The notes under the pieces were generated by a model. The model was not told the DNA's origin. It saw only the letters and a program-made list of their open reading frames with translations, and did no database searches. A stretch of DNA of 64,000 nucleotides from Paraburkholderia acidisoli. GTDB lineage: Bacteria > Pseudomonadota > Gammaproteobacteria > Burkholderiales > Burkholderiaceae. Below, piece after piece: positions 57,252 to 64,000 of the stretch. Each line of letters opens with the position of its first letter. Within the stretch, counting starts at the first letter, position 1. Position numbers and translations under genes: made by a program. The stretch is from NCBI RefSeq assembly GCF_009789675.1, contig NZ_CP046914.1:806001-870000 (forward strand). The letters are read 5' to 3'.

Positions 57252-58796
57252 TTACTCGACCGACAGTTGCAGATGCAGCTGCGAGCGCGAACCGCCGTCG
57301 ATCGCGTCGCTCGCGGCGTCGCGGTCCGACTGCGACTGCGGGGCGAGACGCGCGGTTTCGATGCTGTCGAGATACGTGCTCGTGATGTCGCCGGTGATGT
57401 AGTCGCCGTCGAAGCACGATGCCTCGAACTCGCGCAGTTCGGGGTTGATGTCGCGCACCGCCTGCTTGAGCGCTTCCACGTCCTGATACACGAGGTAGTC
57501 GGCGCCGATGATGCGCGCCACTTCTTCGTCCGTGCGGCCGTGCGCCACGAGTTCGCCACGCGTGGGCATGTCGATGCCGTAGACGTTCGGGAATTTCACC
57601 GGCGGCGCCGCCGAAGCGAAGATCACCTTGGTCGCGCCGGCGTCGCGCGCCATCTGCACGATTTCCTGCGAGGTGGTGCCGCGCACGATCGAATCGTCGA
57701 TGATCAGCACGTTCTTGCCCTTGAACTCCACGCCCATGGCGTTGAGCTTCTGGCGCACCGACTTCTTGCGCATGGCCTGGCCCGGCATGATGAAGGTGCG
57801 GCCCACGTAGCGGTTCTTGAAGAAGCCTTCGCGATACTCCACGCCCAGCTTCTTCGCCACTTGCATGGCGGCGGGACGCGACGAGTCGGGAATCGGCATG
57901 ACCACGTCGATCTTCACGTCGGGCAGCTCGCGGCGGATCTTCTCGGCGAGATAGTCGCCCATGCGCAGGCGCACGTTGTACACGGGCACGCCGTCGAGCA
58001 CCGAGTCCGGACGCGCGAGATACACGAGTTCGAAGATGCAGGGGTTGAGGCTCGGCTTCACGGCGCACTGCTGCGAGTAGAAGTTGCCGTCGAAGTCGAT
58101 GAACACCGCTTCGCCCGGTTCCACGTCGCGCACGAATTCGAAACCGATGCCTTCGAGCGCCACCGATTCCGACGCCACCATCCATTCCGTGCCTTCCGGC
58201 GTTTCGACCTTGCCGATACACAGCGGACGAATACCGAACGGGTCGCGGAACGCGAGCAGACCGTAACCGGCGATCAGCGAGACGATCGCGTACGAGCCGC
58301 GCACGCGGCGATGCACACCGGAGACCGCCTTGAACAACGCGGCGGGGTCGAGTTCGAGGCCCGAGCTGGCAAGCTGGAGTTCGTGCGCAAGCACGTTGAG
58401 CAGCACTTCCGTGTCGGACTTCGTGTTGATGTGGCGGCGATCCACACGGAACATCTCTTCCTTGAGCTGTTGCCAGTTCGTGAGATTGCCGTTGTGAGCG
58501 AGGATCAGGCCGAACGGCGCGTTCACGTAGAACGGCTGGGCTTCTTCTTCGCTCGACGCCGAGCCGGCCGTCGGGTAACGCACCTGGCCGATGCCGCAGG
58601 TGCCGGGCAGGCTACGCATGTTGCGCGTGCGGAACACGTCTCGCACCATGCCGTTGGCCTTGTGCATGTGGAACGTGCTGCCGTCCGCGGTGGCAATGCC
58701 GGCCGCGTCCTGACCGCGATGCTGGAGCAGCAGCAGCGCGTCATAGAGGAGCTGGTTGACGGGAGAGCGGGAAACTACGCCTACGATGCCGCACAT
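57252..58796 (-). CDS. purF: Amidophosphoribosyltransferase
   Basis: Catalyses the committed step of purine synthesis, PRPP and glutamine to phosphoribosylamine. The Ntn-hydrolase domain begins MCGIVGVVSRSPVNQ, in which Cys2 becomes the catalytic N-terminal cysteine after Met removal. HNGNLTNWQQLKEEM and TEVLLNVLAHEL lie in the glutaminase domain. The PRPP loop is VLIIDDSIVRGTTSQEIVQMA. ATG at 58796 has GAAGGA upstream; the open frame extends 17 codons further. Length 514. It is the last gene of the block, downstream of cvpA. Confidence 0.98.
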   Translation of the reverse strand: MCGIVGVVSRSPVNQLLYDALLLLQHRGQDAAGIATADGSTFHMHKANGMVRDVFRTRNMRSLPGTCGIGQVRYPTAGSASSEEEAQPFYVNAPFGLILAHNGNLTNWQQLKEEMFRVDRRHINTKSDTEVLLNVLAHELQLASSGLELDPAALFKAVSGVHRRVRGSYAIVSLIAGYGLLAFRDPFGIRPLCIGKVETPEGTEWMVASESVALEGIGFEFVRDVEPGEAVFIDFDGNFYSQQCAVKPSLNPCIFELVYLARPDSVLDGVPVYNVRLRMGDYLAEKIRRELPDVKIDVVMPIPDSSRPAAMQVAKKLGVEYREGFFKNRYVGRTFIMPGQAMRKKSVRQKLNAMGVEFKGKNVLIIDDSIVRGTTSQEIVQMARDAGATKVIFASAAPPVKFPNVYGIDMPTRGELVAHGRTDEEVARIIGADYLVYQDVEALKQAVRDINPELREFEASCFDGDYITGDITSTYLDSIETARLAPQSQSDRDAASDAIDGGSRSQLHLQLSVE

Positions 58797-58902
58797 GGCA
58801 GGTCCTTCAAAAAAGCGAAATCGGTCGCGGCCGGTCGAGCGCCGCAAAAGGGCAGCGTTGCGGGATCACGCCTCGCCTCGTATCGCGCCGATCAGTTTCT
58901 GA

Positions 58903-59397
58903 TCAGACGTGAACGTAGGCCGCGAGCGTCTCGGGCAACAGAGGTTTCAGTTCGTGCACGCCCTGCTCGGCATACGGCCGCAGCAGCGCCTTGCGCCAGA
59001 AGTCCTGCTGGGGCAGCTCGGTCAGCCCGGCAAGGACGACGAGGATCAACACCAGCACGACGCCTCGCACGAGGCCGAACATCATCCCGAGCGAACGGTC
59101 CACGCCGGACAGCCCGCTCACCTGCACCAGACGGCCGAGCAGCGCATTGCCCACGCCGGCTACGAGCACCACGCCAATGACGATCAGCGCGAACGCGATC
59201 AGCCATTGCGTGAGCGCCCCGCCCGGCCAGGTTGCCGGAATGAAGGGCACCACACGGTCCACGTAGCGGCAGGCCACGAGCAATGCCGCGATCCAGCCGA
59301 TCAAACCAAAAATCTCGCCGATGAAGCCCCGCCACGCGCCGCGCAGCGCCGACAGGCCGATCACCGCCATTACAGCGTAGTCGAATGCCGTGAACAT
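58903..59397 (-). CDS. cvpA: CvpA-family membrane protein
   Basis: A small polytopic membrane protein required for colicin V production and envelope stress tolerance in E. coli; its exact function is not settled. It starts MFTAFDYAVMAVIGLSALRG and has four hydrophobic segments (GEIFGLIGWIAALLVACRYV, WLIAFALIVIGVVLVAGVGN, GLVRGVVLVLILVVLAGLTE). It is 164 residues, normal. It sits seven bases after the SPOR gene and 106 bases before purF, the conserved pairing with purF. Confidence 0.95.
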   Translation of the reverse strand: MFTAFDYAVMAVIGLSALRGAWRGFIGEIFGLIGWIAALLVACRYVDRVVPFIPATWPGGALTQWLIAFALIVIGVVLVAGVGNALLGRLVQVSGLSGVDRSLGMMFGLVRGVVLVLILVVLAGLTELPQQDFWRKALLRPYAEQGVHELKPLLPETLAAYVHV

Positions 59398-59404
59398 GCG
59401 CGGC

Positions 59405-60334
59405 TTATTCCGCGTTGCTGTTCGAGCCTGCCATCAGGCCGGCGCCGCGCACCTTCGCGATGGCCGCCGTGGCCGAAGCGCGGTCCGGGAACGGCCCGGC
59501 GCGCAGCAGCGTGCGCGTGGTGCCGTCGGCTTCCTTGCGTTCCTCGACATATGCGGGCACGCCCGCCGCTTTCAACTTCGTGACCCAATTACGCGCGGTG
59601 TTGCCGTTCGAAAACGCGCCCAGTTGCACGGCGAAACGCGCGCCCGGCGGCGTGGACGGCGTGCCGGCGTCCGTGCTCGCATTCGTGCTGGACGATGTGG
59701 CGCTGTCGTTGTTCGCTTGCGTCGTGTCCACCGGCTTGCTGCGCGAGGCCGTGCTCGTCGCGGCCGAGGCGGCGGCGGGCTTGCTGGCGTGCGCCTGCGC
59801 GGCTTGTTGCGATGCGGTGCCCGGCGTGGTGCCCGTGGCGGCGTTCTGTGCCGGCTTTTGCGCGGCGGCCGCGGGCTTTTTCGTGTCGGCGGTTTGCGTC
59901 GCCTGCGACGAGGACGCCGCTGCAAGGCCCGAGGCGCCGGTCGATTCAGCGGCGGCCGGGTTATCCGGCGCGACGCCCGCTTGCGTGTCTTCGGCGTCGT
60001 GCTGGCGCGCGGAGGATTTATCGGCCGGGCGGCTCGGAATGTCGATGGCGATGTCGTCGGTGACCGGCTTCGGGTGCGAGTCGAGCACCATCGGCAAAAT
60101 CACGATGGCGGCGAGCACGAGCGCGATGGCGCCCACGAGGCGGCGGCGGGCACGCTGTTTTTCAGGAAGCGTGGGATCGAGCAGCATGGCTTCGGCGTCG
60201 CCGGAGCGGTCCGGTCGGCGGCTGCGCCGCTCCACCCGCGTGCTCTGGCTGCGACGCCGGCTGGAGCCGGTTTCTTCACCGCGCCGGCGGGGCGCGTCGT
60301 CGTCTTTCTTGCTGCCGAACGAGAAAAGTCCCAT
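59405..60334 (-). CDS. SPOR-domain protein (DedD-like)
   Basis: A cell-division or septal-ring protein with a C-terminal SPOR domain that binds denuded peptidoglycan glycan. The N-terminal cytoplasmic, basic region (residues 1-60) is followed by one transmembrane helix, LVGAIALVLAAIVILPMVL (about 65-85), then a 140-residue Ala/Thr/Ser/Lys-rich linker, and SPOR at about 225-305 (ARFAVQLGAFSNGNTARNWV). The linker is low complexity. At 309 residues it matches DedD-like members, and the folC-SPOR-cvpA-purF order is the DedD neighbourhood. Confidence 0.9.
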   Translation of the reverse strand: MGLFSFGSKKDDDAPRRRGEETGSSRRRSQSTRVERRSRRPDRSGDAEAMLLDPTLPEKQRARRRLVGAIALVLAAIVILPMVLDSHPKPVTDDIAIDIPSRPADKSSARQHDAEDTQAGVAPDNPAAAESTGASGLAAASSSQATQTADTKKPAAAAQKPAQNAATGTTPGTASQQAAQAHASKPAAASAATSTASRSKPVDTTQANNDSATSSSTNASTDAGTPSTPPGARFAVQLGAFSNGNTARNWVTKLKAAGVPAYVEERKEADGTTRTLLRAGPFPDRASATAAIAKVRGAGLMAGSNSNAE

Positions 60335-60395
60335 GTATGGCTTGCTGTTGGCCTACCTGGCCTGTCTTGCGTGGGCGGCGTGCGGTGCCGGGCGG

Positions 60396-61706
60396 TCAGT
60401 GCTGCTGCGATTTGCGCCAGGCCATGACCCCGGCAACCGTCAGGAAACTACCGAAAACAATAATTCTATCATTTTCAGTTGCACGTTTTAGCGCATCTTG
60501 AAATGCATCCGACGGACTTTCGTAACGCGTCACGCTGCTGTCCGCGCCGTCGTTGACGCCCGCGTCGTGCAACAGCGCTTCCAGCTGTTGTGCCGTTGCC
60601 GCACGCGGCAGCGGCAGGTCGGTCACGCACCAGTGATCGACCTCGCCCTTCAGATGCTCGATCACGCCCGCGATGTCCTTGTCGCGCATCGCGCCGAACA
60701 CCGCGTAGGTGTACGGGAAATAGCCCATGCTGCCGAGATTCTGCGCGAGCACGGCGGCCGCGTGCGGGTTGTGGCCCACGTCGAAAATGATCGCCGGCTT
60801 GCCCGGCAGCACCTGGAACCGGCCCGGCAGTTCGACATTGGCCAGACCGAGGCGAATGTCCTGCGCCGAGACCGGCAGGCGGTCGCGCACCGCTTCGAGA
60901 CCCGCCAGCGCCGCCGTGGTGTTGATGAGCTGATTCGCGCCGCGCAGCGCCGGATAGGCGAGCGCCGAGCGCCGCATGGTCGGGCCCACGTAGCTCCATT
61001 GCTGGCGCTCGCTGCCCGGCTGGCCTTCGTAGCGGAAATCGCGGCCGAACAGCCACAGTTCGGCGCCGATCGCCTCCGCATGGTCGATCAGCGACTGCGG
61101 CGCCATCGGATCGGCGCAAATCGCGGGCTTGCCCGCGCGGAAAATACCGGCCTTCTCGAAACCGATCTTCTCGCGCGTATCGCCGAGATATTCGGTGTGA
61201 TCGAGGTCGATGCTGGTGATGATCGCGCAGTCGGTATCGAGCACGTTCACGGCATCCAGGCGCCCGCCCAGACCCACTTCGAAGATCACCGCGTCGAGCC
61301 CGCGCGAGGCGAACAGATGCATGATCGCGAGCGTCGTGAACTCGAAGTACGTGAGCGAAACCGGCTTGTCGAGCGAAAGACGCGCGGCTTCCACGGCTTC
61401 GAAATGCGGCAGCAGCTCGGCGTCGCTGGCCTGCACGCCGTCGATGCGCGCGCGCTCGTTGAACGCGAGCAAGTGCGGCGACGTGTGACAGCCCACGTGA
61501 TAACCGGCCTTCAGCAGAATCGTTTCGAGAATCGCGCAGGTCGAGCCTTTCCCGTTGGTGCCGCCAACCGTGAAGATCGGGCACGCGAATTCGAGCTGGA
61601 GCGCGTCCTTCACCTGACGGATGCGATCGAGCCCCATGTCGATGCCGACCGGATGCGCAGTTTCGAGATGCGTGAGCCACGCGTCGAGGGAGGGAAAGGT
61701 GCTCAT
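60396..61706 (-). CDS. folC: Bifunctional folylpolyglutamate / dihydrofolate synthase
   Basis: Adds glutamate to dihydropteroate and to reduced folates. The ATP-binding P-loop is FTVGGTNGKGSTCAILETIL and the ligase segment is TDCAIITSIDLDHTEYLGDT. The C-terminal domain includes AIIFDVGHNPHAAAVLAQNL. ATG at 61706 (MSTFPSLDAWLTH) is at the usual family N-terminus, giving 436 residues; an upstream in-frame start would lengthen it. No strong Shine-Dalgarno was seen. It lies between accD and the SPOR gene in the conserved block. Confidence 0.96.
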   Translation of the reverse strand: MSTFPSLDAWLTHLETAHPVGIDMGLDRIRQVKDALQLEFACPIFTVGGTNGKGSTCAILETILLKAGYHVGCHTSPHLLAFNERARIDGVQASDAELLPHFEAVEAARLSLDKPVSLTYFEFTTLAIMHLFASRGLDAVIFEVGLGGRLDAVNVLDTDCAIITSIDLDHTEYLGDTREKIGFEKAGIFRAGKPAICADPMAPQSLIDHAEAIGAELWLFGRDFRYEGQPGSERQQWSYVGPTMRRSALAYPALRGANQLINTTAALAGLEAVRDRLPVSAQDIRLGLANVELPGRFQVLPGKPAIIFDVGHNPHAAAVLAQNLGSMGYFPYTYAVFGAMRDKDIAGVIEHLKGEVDHWCVTDLPLPRAATAQQLEALLHDAGVNDGADSSVTRYESPSDAFQDALKRATENDRIIVFGSFLTVAGVMAWRKSQQH

Positions 61707-61802
61707 GGGATAAATCGTAGGTGCTGCGCGTATGACGTCCGCCATCAGCGGAGGGTTCACGCGAATGATCGGTCGCGAAAGAACGGCATTATCGCGGAAA
61801 TG

Positions 61803-61841
61803 ACAACGCGCCGCTTGCTCTCGCTTGCGGCGCGTTGTTTT
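61803..61841. terminator. Stem-loop between accD and folC
   Basis: A perfect 12-bp inverted repeat (ACAACGCGCCGC and GCGGCGCGTTGT) has a 12-base loop. On the plus strand TTTT follows it directly; in the minus direction of accD transcription it is followed only by CATTTCC. It may be an attenuating terminator or RNA-processing element in the accD-folC gap, or simply stabilise the accD end. Confidence 0.5.
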
Positions 61842-61892
61842 GCGGATGACGCGCGGCGGCGGAATGCGCCGCCATCGTCGCCTGAAACGGCG

Positions 61893-62765
<873 letters not shown>

Positions 62766-62889
62766 TGATGTTCCTTCCTTGACCTTCGTGATGCGCGGGC
62801 GCGGCGAATCGATCCATCGCCCCGATCAGTCAAACTGACCGGGTTCCGACCCCGACCGCGCATGGCGAAAAGTGGATTTTACAGCAGTC

Positions 62890-63702
62890 TTAAATTGCGC
62901 CTGAATTTTCGTCGAGCGCTGTCCGAATGCCGGCAATGAATTGCATGAGCGCGTCCGCTGCCGTGTCGGGCGGAGTCTGTTCGAGCAGCTGCACGATGCG
63001 GCTGCCGATCACCACCGCGTCCGACACCTGCGCGACCGCCGCGGCGGTTTGCGCGTCGCGAATGCCAAAGCCGACGCCCACGGGCAGCGAGACATGCTCC
63101 TTGATGGCCGGGATTTTACCCGCGATGCTCGCAACGTCGAGATTCGCTGCACCGGTCACGCCCTTGAGCGAGACGTAATAGACGTAGCCGCTCGCGGCGC
63201 GGCCCACGGCGGCGATCCGTTCGTCCGTCGACGTGGGTGCGAGCAGGAAAATGGGATCGATGCTCGCGGCCTGCATTTTCGCGGCGAAATGCTCCGACTC
63301 CTCGGGCGGGTAATCGACCACCAGCACGCCGTCCACGCCCGCATCGCGCGCGGCCGCGACGAATTCGTCGGCGCCCATGCGTTCGATCGGGTTGGCGTAG
63401 CCCATCAGCACGACGGGCGTCTTGTTGTCGGTTTCGCGAAAGCGCTTCACGTCGGCGAGCACGCTCTTGAGCGTCACGCCCTTCGCGAGCGCGCGCTCCG
63501 ACGCTTGCTGGATCACCGGGCCATCCGCCATCGGGTCCGAGAACGGCACCCCGAGTTCGATGACGTCGGCGCCGCCCGCGGCCAGCGCGTGCATGAATTC
63601 GACGGTGCGCGCGGGATCGGGATCGCCTGCCGTCATGAACGGGATCAGGCCTTTCTTGCCTTCGGCGGCGAGTGCCGCGAACGTGGTCTTGATACGGGAC
63701 AT
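62890..63702 (-). CDS. trpA: Tryptophan synthase alpha chain
   Basis: Cleaves indole-3-glycerol phosphate to indole and glyceraldehyde-3-phosphate for the beta subunit. It begins [20 protein letters not shown] and shows [18 protein letters not shown] (catalytic Glu), [12 protein letters not shown] (catalytic Asp) and the phosphate-binding [15 protein letters not shown] at 63702 follows TTGAGG. Length 270. trpB is not in the window and should lie beyond the methyltransferase, past base 64000. Confidence 0.98.
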   Translation of the reverse strand: MSRIKTTFAALAAEGKKGLIPFMTAGDPDPARTVEFMHALAAGGADVIELGVPFSDPMADGPVIQQASERALAKGVTLKSVLADVKRFRETDNKTPVVLMGYANPIERMGADEFVAAARDAGVDGVLVVDYPPEESEHFAAKMQAASIDPIFLLAPTSTDERIAAVGRAASGYVYYVSLKGVTGAANLDVASIAGKIPAIKEHVSLPVGVGFGIRDAQTAAAVAQVSDAVVIGSRIVQLLEQTPPDTAADALMQFIAGIRTALDENSGAI

Positions 63703-63761
63703 TGCTTGAGTCCTCAACTTGGGTCGCTACTGCGCGTGCGTATTGCCCTGGCGGCGGCGCC

Positions 63762-64000
63762 TCAGGCCCCGGCCGCGACAGAGGGCGTCGCGCTCGCGTC
63801 CGCGGCGGCCGCTGGCGTAGCCAACGCCGCCGCGCTCACGCGTTCACGCGCGATCGCGCAGTAACTTTCGTTAATTTCATAGCCGACGAATTCGCGCTTC
63901 TGACGCGCGCAGGCGACTGCCGTGGTGCCGCTGCCCATGAACGGGTCCAGCACGCGGCCGCCGGGCGGGCAGCTCGCGAGCACCATGCGCTCGACGATCT
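63762..64000 (-). CDS. DNA methyltransferase (C-terminal part, cut by window edge)
   Basis: The visible C-terminus contains LDPFMGSGTTAVACARQ, the AdoMet-binding motif I, and EINESYCAIARERV. Having motif I near the C-terminus means the catalytic DPPY motif should lie upstream, the beta-class order seen in N6-adenine and N4-cytosine methyltransferases. The N-terminus lies beyond base 64000. There is no restriction enzyme gene nearby, so it is probably an orphan. The gene lies just upstream of trpA, a conserved position in the Burkholderiaceae. Confidence 0.85.
   Translation of the reverse strand, partial: IVERMVLASCPPGGRVLDPFMGSGTTAVACARQKREFVGYEINESYCAIARERVSAAALATPAAAADASATPSVAAGA

Overview
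The window is a GC-rich chromosomal segment from a beta-proteobacterium of the Burkholderiaceae. Paraburkholderia, Caballeronia or Burkholderia is likely. The inference rests on protein character and gene order: rpsU divergent from tsaD, xseB-ispA-dxs, DUF2782-thrB-BPSS1780, and trpA-accD-folC-SPOR-cvpA-purF with a DNA methyltransferase upstream of trpA. No rRNA, tRNA, insertion sequence, prophage or CRISPR array was found. Nearly all the DNA is coding, and high GC content produces long antisense shadow frames that are not genes.

Region 1 (1-7000) is housekeeping: the end of rpsU, a flavoprotein, tsaD, folE2 behind a hairpin-rich leader, and the isoprenoid-precursor operon xseB-ispA-dxs. Region 2 (7000-15500) holds an orphan Rieske oxygenase, a mercaptopyruvate-type sulfurtransferase, a Tat-exported dienelactone hydrolase, a type II NADH dehydrogenase, and polA head-to-head with a LOG-family gene. 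Region 3 (15500-24600) carries a LysR/split-chrA chromate module, amn, a DUF2782 periplasmic protein, thrB overlapping a membrane protein gene, a small DUF3563 gene with a near-consensus promoter, a PHB-depolymerase-type esterase and a PAP2 phosphatase. Region 4 (24600-33550) has a lone ModE regulator, a polyphosphate-related group (CHAD protein divergent from DUF465-ppk2), a LysR/tautomerase pair, an MbcA/RES toxin-antitoxin pair, a PrpA-like phosphatase and a DUF1345 membrane protein.

Region 5 (33943-52525) is the centrepiece: seven tightly packed genes on one strand, glgE, treS-maltokinase, glgB, glgX, treZ, malQ and treY. Together they form a closed route between trehalose and branched alpha-glucan. 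TreS and maltokinase make maltose-1-phosphate, GlgE polymerises it and GlgB branches it. GlgX and MalQ trim and reshuffle the glucan, and TreY/TreZ convert it back to trehalose. No glgA, glgC or glgP is present. The GlgE is unusually long, with an extra degenerate GH13 domain at its N-terminus.

Region 6 (52558-64000) contains a CNNM/CorC-type protein, a degenerate cytosolic histidine-kinase-like protein, an FKBP isomerase, an AraC regulator, a MOSC protein, and then the purF-cvpA-SPOR-folC-accD-trpA block read on the minus strand. It ends inside an orphan DNA methyltransferase gene.

Start codons were adjusted from the longest open frame where a Shine-Dalgarno sequence or family alignment supported a downstream start. 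Functions are assigned by recognising families and motifs. No database search was run.
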